A DNA stretch of 6,036 nucleotides from Candidatus Fermentithermobacillaceae bacterium (GCA_012842105.1 DUTL01000340.1:1-6036); one strand, 5' to 3'; shown: positions 1-5,882, counted from the stretch's first letter. The notes: generated by a model not told the origin, from the sequence alone. Program-made: numbers and translations.

Positions 1-211
1 CTCAGATTCCCTTCCCCGCAGCAGGTCATTAAGGTTCGTGAAGAAGAATGGGTTGCCTAATATGCCCCTGCCGATCATTATGCCCGAGCACCCTGAAACA
101 TGAAGCCGGCCAATACCTTCACAGGGCGATGTAACGTCACCGTTGCCCACTGTCGGGATATTGACACTTACAGCGATCCTGGAAATTTCATCCCAGTTTG
201 CTTTTCCACCG
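1..211 (-). repeat. Left arm of a large inverted repeat: antisense copy of part of dus
   Basis: Seen directly: base i pairs with base 463-i throughout, so 1-211 is the reverse complement of 252-462. Only four of 211 pairs differ (98/365, 161/302, 166/297, 170/293), and all four are transitions. Read on the minus strand, this arm encodes the same Dus segment, with three amino-acid changes (two Ala to Val, one Ser to Asn) and one silent change. The arm runs to the first base of the window, so its true length is unknown. Such fold-back structures are typical of multiple-displacement-amplification chimeras or of assembly errors at contig ends. A genuine inverted duplication in the chromosome is possible but less likely. 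Confidence 0.95.
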
Positions 212-702
212 ATATGTTGGCAGTTCATGGACGAACAGTTGCCCAGGGTTACGGTGGAAAAGCAAACTGGGATGAAATTTCCAGGATCGCTGCAAGCGTC
301 AGTATCCCGACAGTGGGCAACGGTGACGTTACATCGCCCTGTGAAGGTATTGGCCGGCTTCATGCTTCAGGGTGCTCGGGCATAATGATCGGCAGGGGCA
401 TATTAGGCAACCCATTCTTCTTCACGAACCTTAATGACCTGCTGCGGGGAAGGGAATCTGAGCCCCAGGGGCATGCAGAGCGCATCAAAATGGCCAGGGT
501 TCACCTAAACCGGGCCGCTGCCAGGTACGGAAAGCACCATGCAACGCTTGAGCTGAAAAAGCATCTTGTGTTCTACTTCAAGGGCATGAAGGGTGCATCA
601 AGGCTTAGAGTAGCTATCAACAATGCAAACTCTTTGAGTGAACTGGTTGATGCCATAGATTTGTTTTCCGCCCAATTTAGCGGAAGTAAAAGAGGCCAGT
701 GA
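211..702 (+). CDS. dus: tRNA-dihydrouridine synthase, C-terminal part (5' end missing)
   Basis: Dus enzymes are FMN-dependent and reduce specific uridines in tRNA to dihydrouridine using NADPH. Visible family motifs, in order, are the HGRT loop in 'LAVHGRTVAQGYGG', 'ANWDEI', 'IPTVGNGDV' and 'IMIGRGILGNPFFF'; the last two belong to the flavin-phosphate-binding end of the TIM barrel. The helical tRNA-binding domain follows, with 'LELKKHLVFYFKGM' and a typical tail. About 163 residues are present, against roughly 320 for the family. The N-terminal half, with the catalytic cysteine region, is missing because sequence before about 211 is the inverted copy of downstream DNA. The frame stays open back to 100, but those first ~37 residues do not resemble Dus and are an artefact of reading the antisense arm. 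DusB-type is likely, since such genes often sit in this position in Firmicutes; the exact subfamily is uncertain. Confidence 0.88.
   Translation, partial: DMLAVHGRTVAQGYGGKANWDEISRIAASVSIPTVGNGDVTSPCEGIGRLHASGCSGIMIGRGILGNPFFFTNLNDLLRGRESEPQGHAERIKMARVHLNRAAARYGKHHATLELKKHLVFYFKGMKGASRLRVAINNANSLSELVDAIDLFSAQFSGSKRGQ
252..462 (+). repeat. Right arm of the large inverted repeat, inside dus
   Basis: This is the sense-orientation partner of 1-211, separated from it by 40 unpaired bases (212-251). It lies in the continuous dus reading frame and is followed by normal dus sequence to the stop codon, so this arm is the one in its native context. Its right boundary at 462 is set only by the window edge (base 1 pairs with 462) and need not be a biological end point. 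Confidence 0.95.
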
Positions 703-807
703 ACGGCTCTTTGCTACTGCTATCCGCCTGCAATCCTGGATGTATCCTGAAAAGGCCTGCCGTATCCGGTGAGTAGCCATATACCGTTTGTCATCTCTCC
801 GCCAGGC

Positions 808-845
808 AAACACCTCCCCCTTCCGCCTCAACACTGGGTGTTTTC
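808..845 (+). terminator. Possible weak terminator after dus
   Basis: Two alternative hairpins end in a short T run. One pairs AAACACC (808-814) with GGTGTTT (837-843) around a long pyrimidine-rich loop. The other pairs AACAC (830-834) with GTGTT (838-842) around TGG. Only four Ts follow and neither stem is GC-rich, so termination would be inefficient. It lies between the dus stop and the next promoter, where a terminator is expected. The rest of 703-874 shows no convincing gene. Confidence 0.3.
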
Positions 846-874
846 ACTCATTTTCCTTACCCGGCTAATTCTAC

Positions 875-903
875 TTGCCCGAAGCATCCGGGCTTGGTAT
901 TAT
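875..903 (+). promoter_or_regulatory. Sigma-A-type promoter of the regulator/reductase operon
   Basis: TTGCCC (875-880, four of six match to TTGACA) is separated by exactly 17 bases from TATTAT (898-903, five of six match to TATAAT). Transcription would begin near 910, about 30 bases before the chosen start of the first gene. The open frame of that gene can be extended back to a TTG at 875, but that triplet is the first part of the -35 box, which argues against it as a start codon. Confidence 0.7.
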
Positions 904-904
904 A

Positions 905-924
905 TGTACACAAGATTGTGCACA
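905..924 (+). promoter_or_regulatory. Dyad at the transcription start: candidate operator
   Basis: TGTACAC (905-911) and GTGCACA (918-924) form an inverted repeat with six of seven positions matching and a six-base spacer. It begins one base after the -10 box and covers the predicted start of transcription, the classic place for a repressor site. The first gene encodes a helix-turn-helix protein, so autoregulation is the simplest inference. The half-site centres are about 13 bases apart, somewhat more than one helical turn. No second copy was noticed elsewhere in the window. Confidence 0.5.
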
Positions 925-925
925 C

Positions 926-933
926 GGTGGTGA
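926..933 (+). promoter_or_regulatory. Ribosome binding site that decides a TTG start
   Basis: GGTGGTGA lies seven bases before TTG at 941. It is a modest Shine-Dalgarno match, but it is the only one before the conserved part of the protein, and it lies downstream of the predicted transcription start. Confidence 0.5.
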
Positions 934-940
934 TAAAGCG

Positions 941-1471
941 TTGGAATTTGTGAGGATAGGTGACAAGGTTATCAGCCGCCAGAAGATTGATAGTGCAATA
1001 GACGAGATATTGAGTTTGCGTACGCAGGGTATGTCTCAAGCCGATGTAGCCGCTAAAGCAGATGTGGACAGAACCTTCATTTCCCGCCTTGAGACTTTGG
1101 GCGAGCTAAGGAAAGGCGGTTCAATTGCCATAATCGGTTTTCCCCTGGCTAACTGCGAGGAAATCCGTGAACTGGCAGCGGGGGAAGGAATTGATTTTGC
1201 CTTGCTTATGACCGATAAGCAACGGTGGGATTGGGTGAGGCAGAAGAGCGGGATTGATCTCCTTAACGAGCTTTTGAAGTTGGTTGCTGCCGTACGCGGC
1301 TTCGACAAAGTCATACTCATAGGATCTGACAAGAGGCTTGAACTGATGAAGGGCCTTCTGGACCGGCATACAGAGATTTCTACCATAGTCATAGGACAGT
1401 CTCCGATGACCGGTGATGTTTACCTGAACCCGGAATCGTTACGCGAGATGATCATACAAGTAAAGGGTTGA
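941..1471 (+). CDS. Helix-turn-helix transcriptional regulator with Rossmann-like C-terminal half
   Basis: This 176-residue protein probably binds DNA and senses a ligand. From the TTG start at 941, residues about 27-52 form an XRE/sigma-like helix-turn-helix ('GMSQADVAAKADV' then 'DRTFISRLE'). The C-terminal part has two hydrophobic strands that look like nucleotide-fold beta strands ('GSIAIIGFP' about 60-68 and 'KVILIGSD' about 123-130), suggesting an alpha/beta effector domain. I do not recognise the ligand. I recall homologues beginning 'MEF-(I/V)-(R/K)-IGDK', which agrees with this start; the frame is open back to 875 but that stretch overlaps the promoter. It is followed after 15 bases by the next gene, so it is very likely co-transcribed with the two dehydrogenase-like genes and probably regulates them through the dyad just upstream. 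The function is inferred from fold and context only. Confidence 0.75.
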   Translation: MEFVRIGDKVISRQKIDSAIDEILSLRTQGMSQADVAAKADVDRTFISRLETLGELRKGGSIAIIGFPLANCEEIRELAAGEGIDFALLMTDKQRWDWVRQKSGIDLLNELLKLVAAVRGFDKVILIGSDKRLELMKGLLDRHTEISTIVIGQSPMTGDVYLNPESLREMIIQVKG

Positions 1472-1486
1472 AAAGGAGGCGCCGCT

Positions 1487-2419
1487 GTGAAGCATATAGT
1501 AAGTGTGAGCATTGGGTCATCCAAGCGGAATAAACGCACGGAGCAAGAACTTCTTGGCGAGAAAGTAATTGTAGAGCGGATAGGCACTGATGGGTCTATT
1601 GAGAAAGCAATTGAAATAATACGCGAGCTGGACGGTAAAGTTGACGCCTTTGGAATGGGTGGTATTGATCTTCACGTGGCGTGTGGCAGAAAACGGTATA
1701 CCCTGAGGGATGCCATACCTATTGCCAATGCTGCAAAGAAAACTCCTATTGTGGATGGTTCCAGGCTAAAGGGCACACTGGAGCGAAGGGTCATCCGGCA
1801 TTTGGATAAACACAGCATAGTAGACTTCAAGGGGAAAACAGTGCTGCTTGTATGTGGTGTGGATCGTTTCGGCATGGCTGAGGCTTTACAGGAAACGGGT
1901 TGTAATTTGATTTTGGGAGACCTCATTTTTGTGCTTAACCTCCCTGTTCCCCTGCGGTCTTTAAATGCTCTGGACAAGGTCGCAAGAGCTATTGCGCCTA
2001 TTGTGGTTAAGCTCCCGTTTTCCCTGCTCTATCCAACAGGCGAAAAACAAAATGGCAACTACCGCAAAAAGACGCTTCAAGCCAAATACTACCATCAAGC
2101 GGATGTTATTGCCGGAGACTTTCACTACGTTAAGAGGTATATGCCGGGCAACATGGCAGGCAAGGTTATTATAACTAATACCGTTACGGAAGATGACATA
2201 GAATGGCTCAAGCGATTGGGCGTGGGTACTCTCATTACTACAACGCCTGAGATGGATGGGCGTTCTTTCGGGACTAATGTGATGGAGGGGCTTATTGTAG
2301 CACTGCTAAACAAGGCTCCTGACGAGATTTCAGATCAGGAGATAAACGATCTTTTAGACAAGCTGAATTTTGAACCCAGGGTAGAAGTCTTGAACCCTGC
2401 TCAGGCTTGGACATCATAA
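1487..2419 (+). CDS. Conserved protein of unknown function (homologues often named quinate 5-dehydrogenase)
   Basis: The 310-residue product starts at GTG 1487, with AAGGAGG (1473-1479) seven bases upstream, an excellent site. It has no signal peptide or membrane segment, so it should be cytoplasmic. Notable stretches are 'AFGMGGIDLHVACG' (54-67), 'GKTVLLVCGVDRFGMAEAL' (116-134, a beta strand followed by a loop and helix, as in nucleotide-binding folds, but without a standard GxGxxG), 'VIAGDFHYVKRYMP' (207-220) and 'TTTPEMDGRSFGTNVMEG' (251-268). From memory, close relatives in Clostridia carry the automatic name quinate 5-dehydrogenase. I see no shikimate-pathway active-site motif to support that name and would not rely on it. 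It is the middle gene of the operon between the regulator and the acyl-ACP-reductase homologue, so a role in the same pathway is the best inference. Confidence 0.75.
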   Translation: MKHIVSVSIGSSKRNKRTEQELLGEKVIVERIGTDGSIEKAIEIIRELDGKVDAFGMGGIDLHVACGRKRYTLRDAIPIANAAKKTPIVDGSRLKGTLERRVIRHLDKHSIVDFKGKTVLLVCGVDRFGMAEALQETGCNLILGDLIFVLNLPVPLRSLNALDKVARAIAPIVVKLPFSLLYPTGEKQNGNYRKKTLQAKYYHQADVIAGDFHYVKRYMPGNMAGKVIITNTVTEDDIEWLKRLGVGTLITTTPEMDGRSFGTNVMEGLIVALLNKAPDEISDQEINDLLDKLNFEPRVEVLNPAQAWTS

Positions 2420-2424
2420 ACCTC

Positions 2425-2443
2425 ATCAAAAGCTGTTTTTGAT
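2425..2443 (+). other. A/T-rich intercistronic hairpin
   Basis: ATCAAAA (2425-2431) pairs with TTTTGAT (2437-2443) around a five-base loop, in the 51-base gap between the second and third operon genes. It lacks GC pairs, so it is unlikely to be an efficient terminator. It could slightly stabilise or uncouple the downstream message. Confidence 0.35.
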
Positions 2444-2470
2444 TGGTTATTCAAAGGAAGTGAAGCTACT

Positions 2471-3544
2471 ATGGGTAGTTTTGCCTTTATTGTCCATCCT
2501 ATCGAAATAAGGGATGTGGCACGCAAGTTCTCCATAGCCAAATACCTTCCACAGGGGCTTGTGGAACATGCGCTCAGGTTTGCCCCGCCGTTTAAGATTT
2601 CAGAGATAACCGGTGTTGAGTCTCATCACGGGAGCGCCACTGGATGGTTTGTGTCATGCCCGCTTACTCCCGACATGATGTTCCGGCTTCCTGAGGCCCA
2701 GGTCATAAAGAAGATAGTTGAAGCGGCAAAGGTGGCTCAAGGCCTTGGGGCCAAAATCGTTGGGCTAGGCGCTTTTACTGCAGTAGTGGGCGATGCAGGG
2801 ATTACAGTTAGCAACAATGTGGACATTGCCGTAACTACAGGAAACAGCTATACAGTAGCCACTGCCATAGAAGGGACCCTAAAAGCTGCAGCCTTGATGG
2901 GAATAGATATGGACAAGGCTGAAGTGCTTATTCTTGGCGCAACAGGTTCAATCGGACGGGTTTTGGCTTTGATTCTTGCTCACAAAGGCTATAACCTTAC
3001 ACTGACTGCACGAAACATGAGCAGGCTGGAGCGAGCTTCGCTTCTTATTACAAGGCAAACAGGAATGGTTCCCAGGATTACGGGTAATGTAAAGCAAGCT
3101 GTAAGAAAAGCCGATGTGATAATGTGCGTAAGTTCTTCTCTTGATGTTCTGATAGAACCTGAGGATCTTAAGGCAGGGGCTCTTGTATGTGATGTTGCAC
3201 GGCCGCGGAATGTATCCGCCGAGGTAGGGCAGAACAGAAGAGACGTGCTTGTCATAGAAGGCGGAGTTGTCAAGGTTCCGGGCAACGTCGAATTCAACTT
3301 TGATTTTGGGTTTCCCAGGGGCCATAGTTACGCTTGCATGGCAGAAACTATGATCCTGGCCCTGGAAGAGAAGTATGAGAACTGGTCATTGGGCAGGAAC
3401 CTTTCAGTGGCACAGGTTAGCGGAATCGCGAAATTGGCAAGAAAACACGGTTTCGAATTGGCCGGATTCAGAAGTTTTGAAAAGCCTGTCACCCCGGAGG
3501 AAATAGAGACGGTGAAGGCAAACGCTCTGGCCAATGGCATTTAA
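2471..3544 (+). CDS. Acyl-ACP reductase-like NAD(P)H dehydrogenase (AAR/COG5322 family)
   Basis: The 357-residue product starts at ATG 2471 behind AAAGGAAG. It aligns by eye over most of its length with cyanobacterial long-chain acyl-[acyl-carrier-protein] reductase, which reduces acyl-ACP to a fatty aldehyde with NADPH. Shared features in order: 'GLGAFTAVV' (98-106), 'TTGNSYT' (122-128), the Rossmann loop 'LGATGSIG' (155-162), 'LTARNMSRL' (178-186), 'EGGVVKVPG' (263-271), 'SYACMAETM' (286-294) and 'WSLGRNLSV' (305-313), then 'KHGFELAGF'. Cys289 sits where the cyanobacterial enzyme has its acyl-enzyme cysteine ('ACFAEAM'). The C-terminal tail after 'GFRSFE' is longer than in the cyanobacterial protein. 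Automatic annotation may call such proteins shikimate dehydrogenase because of the shared nucleotide fold. No partner deformylating oxygenase is seen, as expected for an anaerobe, so the physiological substrate is open. It is the last gene of the operon. Confidence 0.85.
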   Translation: MGSFAFIVHPIEIRDVARKFSIAKYLPQGLVEHALRFAPPFKISEITGVESHHGSATGWFVSCPLTPDMMFRLPEAQVIKKIVEAAKVAQGLGAKIVGLGAFTAVVGDAGITVSNNVDIAVTTGNSYTVATAIEGTLKAAALMGIDMDKAEVLILGATGSIGRVLALILAHKGYNLTLTARNMSRLERASLLITRQTGMVPRITGNVKQAVRKADVIMCVSSSLDVLIEPEDLKAGALVCDVARPRNVSAEVGQNRRDVLVIEGGVVKVPGNVEFNFDFGFPRGHSYACMAETMILALEEKYENWSLGRNLSVAQVSGIAKLARKHGFELAGFRSFEKPVTPEEIETVKANALANGI

Positions 3545-3585
3545 CGGCGCTTGAACGGGTGTGATCTCCTGATTAAGGCAGTGTA

Positions 3586-3615
3586 TTGACTCTCATACAT
3601 TTCTTGAACTATAAT
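3586..3615 (+). promoter_or_regulatory. Strong sigma-A-type promoter of greA-lysS
   Basis: TTGACT (3586-3591, five of six) and a perfect TATAAT (3610-3615) are separated by 18 bases. Transcription would start near 3622, leaving a leader of about 150 bases before greA. This separates greA and lysS from the preceding operon, for which no clear terminator is visible. Confidence 0.8.
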
Positions 3616-3640
3616 TTCTCGTGACCATTGCCTTCAAACC

Positions 3641-3747
3641 ACCGGCAGCGGTCCTTATCTATCTCTGAGCATAGATGAAATCGCCGGAACATACACTGAT
3701 ATGAGTTTATGCGGGTGAATGCTCAGGCAGAGCCCTTATAAGTTCTG
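3641..3747 (+). ncRNA. Structured 5' leader of greA with competing hairpins
   Basis: Two mutually exclusive folds can be drawn. Fold A: CCGGC (3642-3646) with GCCGG (3683-3687), enclosing ATCTAT (3657-3662) with ATAGAT (3671-3676). Fold B: CTGAGCAT (3665-3672) with ATGCTCAG (3719-3726), enclosing a bulged inner stem CCG...CATA with TATG-CGG. Bases 3671-3672 are paired in both, and the left strand of fold B lies within the loop of fold A, so the folds compete. A third small stem, CAGAG/TTCTG (3728-3732/3743-3747), follows. There is no T-rich terminator, so any control would act on translation or RNA stability. I cannot assign it to a known riboswitch class. Confidence 0.4.
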
Positions 3748-3756
3748 ATGAAAGGC

Positions 3757-3771
3757 GGGAGATGCAGGAGG
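3757..3771 (+). promoter_or_regulatory. Unusual double ribosome binding site before greA
   Basis: A strong AGGAGG (3766-3771) abuts the ATG at 3772 with no spacer, which is too close for normal use. A second candidate, GGGAG (3757-3761), lies ten bases before that ATG, slightly long. The in-frame ATG at 3748 has no good site and would add eight residues ('MKGGRCRR') not typical of GreA. I keep 3772. Confidence 0.5.
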
Positions 3772-4251
3772 ATGACTGAACGTGAAATAATACTTTCTCC
3801 TGAAGGTAAGAAGACTTTTGAAGCCGAGTTAAATCACCTCAGGCTTGTCAGAAGAAGAGAAGTAGCTGAAAGAATTAAGGCTGCCAGAGCGTTTGGCGAC
3901 CTTTCGGAGAACGCCGAATATGAAGATGCGAAGAAGGAACAAGCTTTTGTGGAAGGGCGTATCCTCAGGCTTGAGAACATTCTAAGGCATGCCGTAATAA
4001 CCCAAAACGGCGGCCAAAAATCTGATGTGGTAAGAGTAGGTTCAACTTTTACTCTCAGAGACATTAACAATGGCAAGACTCAGCAATATACCATAGTTGG
4101 TTCACAAGAAGCCGATCCGGGCAGGAGGCGTATTTCAAATGAATCACCTGTGGGAAAGGCCGTTCTAGGCCGGAAGCCGGGAGCGGTGGTTACCGTGACT
4201 GTTCCTGCAGGTACGTTTCAATATGAGATAGTGTCAATAGACCAGAGCTGA
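3772..4251 (+). CDS. greA: Transcription elongation factor GreA
   Basis: GreA enters the secondary channel of RNA polymerase and stimulates cleavage of backtracked RNA, rescuing stalled complexes. The 159-residue product has the expected length and two-domain layout. The N-terminal coiled coil (about 1-77) carries the signature 'FGDLSENAEYEDAKKEQAF', and its tip acids D43 and E46 correspond to the pair that coordinates catalytic magnesium in the E. coli protein. The C-terminal FKBP-like domain (about 80-159) contains 'ISNESPVGKAVLGRKPG'. The start at 3772 gives the typical 'M-(x)-EREIILSPEG' beginning; a start at 3748 cannot be fully excluded. lysS follows after 79 bases with no intervening promoter or terminator that I can see, so the two are probably one transcript, a pairing seen in many Firmicutes. 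Confidence 0.95.
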   Translation: MTEREIILSPEGKKTFEAELNHLRLVRRREVAERIKAARAFGDLSENAEYEDAKKEQAFVEGRILRLENILRHAVITQNGGQKSDVVRVGSTFTLRDINNGKTQQYTIVGSQEADPGRRRISNESPVGKAVLGRKPGAVVTVTVPAGTFQYEIVSIDQS

Positions 4252-4317
4252 CTTTACAACAAAAAGCTCTGTGGCGCCTTTGGCCTTTGTTCTTTGATAA
4301 ATGATTAGCAGTATGTC

Positions 4318-4323
4318 AGGAGG
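4318..4323 (+). promoter_or_regulatory. Ribosome binding site that fixes the lysS start at GTG
   Basis: A perfect AGGAGG lies seven bases before GTG 4331. The in-frame ATG codons at 4301 and 4313 lie upstream of this site and lack one of their own, so the longer open frame is not the likely product. Confidence 0.8.
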
Positions 4324-4330
4324 ATGCAGT

Positions 4331-5824
4331 GTGTCTTGTGGTAACGGACAAGTACAAGATGATTCAAGGCCCACAGAGGAGATAAACAGGCGTACAGGCA
4401 AACTCGATGCGATTCGTGACTGTGGCATGGATCCGTTTGGAGGCCCGTTCAAAGTCACTAAAACTGCAGAAGCAGTCAGGCTGGGTTGTGATGAACTGGC
4501 CGGCGAAGAAGTTACCGTCGCCGGCAGGCTCACGGCCTTTAGGGGCCACGGAAAAACCATATTTGCAGATTTGCGGGATCGTACAAGCCGTATACAGATT
4601 TATGCGCGCATGAATATTCTTGGTGAAGAAAACTATCGCCAGTTCGCCGATCTCCTTGATATTGGTGATATTATCGGTGTTACAGGTAAGGTGTTTCGCA
4701 CCAAGAAAGGTGAACCTACTATCGAAGTGAACAAGTGGGTCATTCTTTGCAAGGCACTGCGCCCCCTACCGGAAAAATGGCACGGGCTTACAGACGTTGA
4801 CCTGCGCTACCGGCAAAGGTACGTGGACCTGATAGCTAACCCTGAGGTAAAAGATGTGTTCATAAAGCGAACCCGGATCGTATCTTTTATCAGGCGTTAT
4901 CTTGATGAACGGGGATATCTTGAGGTCGAAACGCCTGTGCTCCAGACCATTGCAGGCGGCGCCAATGCACGGCCGTTTATCACTCACCACAATGCCCTTG
5001 ATATCGATGTGTATTTGAGGATAGCCGTTGAACTCTATCTGAAACGGCTGCTCGTGGGCGGGTTGGAGCGAGTCTACGAGATAGGCAAGAACTTCAGGAA
5101 TGAAGGCATCGATACACGGCATAATCCCGAATTTACCATGCTTGAAGTATATCAAGCTTATGGGGATTATGAAGCCATGATGGAACTGACCGAGGATTTG
5201 GTTTACAAATGTGCTGTGGAGGTTATCGGAACGCCTAGGATTTCATATGATGGACATGAGATCGATCTGACACCCCCATGGCAAAGGTTGAGGGTCTGGG
5301 ATGGAATTGAAAAGTGGGCCGGTATCCGGCATTGCGATTTGAAGGACGATGAAGATGCAAAGGTTATTGCGACAAACCTTGGCTTGAAGATGGATAGGCC
5401 TCCTACCAAAGCTAATGTAATTGACAAGATACTAGATGAGAAGATTGAGCCCAACCTGGTAGAACCTACGTTCTTGCTGGATTACCCTGTAGAAATATCC
5501 CCGCTGGCAAAAAGAATTCCTGATCAGCCAGATCTTACCTACAGGTTTGAAGTATTTGTAGTTGGTAAGGAAATTGGGAATGCTTTTTCTGAACTCAATG
5601 ATCCTATAGACCAAAGGCAGCGGTTTTTGCAGCAGGCTCAGGCGAAGGCAATGGGAGACGATGAGGCGCATGCTTTTGACGAGGATTTCATTGTCGCACT
5701 TGAGTACGGTATGCCTCCTGCGGGAGGGCTTGGAATAGGAATTGACAGACTGGTAATGCTTTTGACCGGTTCAACCTCAATACGGGATGTAATTTTATTC
5801 CCCATGATGAGGCCAAAACCGTGA
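4331..5824 (+). CDS. lysS: Lysyl-tRNA synthetase, class II
   Basis: This enzyme charges tRNA-Lys with lysine using ATP, in the cytoplasm, as a homodimer. From GTG 4331 the product is 497 residues, normal for bacterial LysS. The N-terminal OB-fold anticodon-binding domain spans about 60-145 ('VTVAGRLTAFRGHGKTIFAD'). The class II catalytic core follows: motif 1 around 'RGYLEVETPVL' (194-204), the adjoining 'GGANARPFITHHNALD', motif 2 'FRNEGIDTRHNPEFTMLE' (255-272), 'GNAFSELNDP' (416-425) and motif 3 'GLGIGIDRLVMLLTG' (466-480). All key motifs are intact. It probably shares the greA promoter; I see no T-box in the 79-base gap. The stop is about 60 bases before the rRNA promoter, and no convincing terminator separates them. 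Confidence 0.97.
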   Translation: MSCGNGQVQDDSRPTEEINRRTGKLDAIRDCGMDPFGGPFKVTKTAEAVRLGCDELAGEEVTVAGRLTAFRGHGKTIFADLRDRTSRIQIYARMNILGEENYRQFADLLDIGDIIGVTGKVFRTKKGEPTIEVNKWVILCKALRPLPEKWHGLTDVDLRYRQRYVDLIANPEVKDVFIKRTRIVSFIRRYLDERGYLEVETPVLQTIAGGANARPFITHHNALDIDVYLRIAVELYLKRLLVGGLERVYEIGKNFRNEGIDTRHNPEFTMLEVYQAYGDYEAMMELTEDLVYKCAVEVIGTPRISYDGHEIDLTPPWQRLRVWDGIEKWAGIRHCDLKDDEDAKVIATNLGLKMDRPPTKANVIDKILDEKIEPNLVEPTFLLDYPVEISPLAKRIPDQPDLTYRFEVFVVGKEIGNAFSELNDPIDQRQRFLQQAQAKAMGDDEAHAFDEDFIVALEYGMPPAGGLGIGIDRLVMLLTGSTSIRDVILFPMMRPKP

Positions 5825-5844
5825 TAAAATGCGGGCTTATGAAA

Positions 5845-5877
5845 TTTTGCAGCAAAAAAGCGAAGAATTTCGCAAAA
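5845..5877 (+). promoter_or_regulatory. A-rich inverted repeats upstream of the rRNA promoter (UP-like)
   Basis: GCGAA (5860-5864) and TTCGC (5869-5873) form a short hairpin flanked by A runs, and TTTTGC (5845-5850) can pair with GCAAAA (5872-5877). The region ends five bases before the -35 box, where A-rich UP elements that bind the RNA polymerase alpha subunit are found at rRNA promoters. On the + strand no T run follows the hairpin, so it does not look like a lysS terminator; on the minus strand it is followed by Ts. Confidence 0.4.
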
Positions 5878-5882
5878 AGCTA

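Noticed and set aside
100..210. N-terminal ~37 residues of the open frame leading into dus
   Set aside because: They are translated from the antisense inverted arm and share nothing with Dus proteins.
1..462. Insertion sequence or integron with terminal inverted repeats
   Set aside because: The repeated DNA is dus coding sequence, the spacer is also dus, and there is no transposase or target-site duplication.
598..834. 78-residue minus-strand open frame after dus
   Set aside because: It overlaps the well-supported dus 3' end and has no visible ribosome binding site or recognisable domain. Its part beyond dus (703-834) could be a remnant, but I cannot support it.
2948..3325. 125-residue minus-strand open frame
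   Set aside because: It lies wholly inside the conserved reductase gene on the opposite strand and shows no family motif.
4252..4330. Possible T-box or lysine riboswitch before lysS
   Set aside because: The gap is only 79 bases and lacks a T-box sequence or specifier stem; co-transcription with greA explains the layout.
4766..5155. 129-residue minus-strand open frame
   Set aside because: Antisense shadow of the highly conserved lysS catalytic core.
5860..5873. Hairpin as a lysS terminator
   Set aside because: The stem is five pairs and is followed by A residues, not Ts, on the coding strand. Its place fits an upstream promoter element better.
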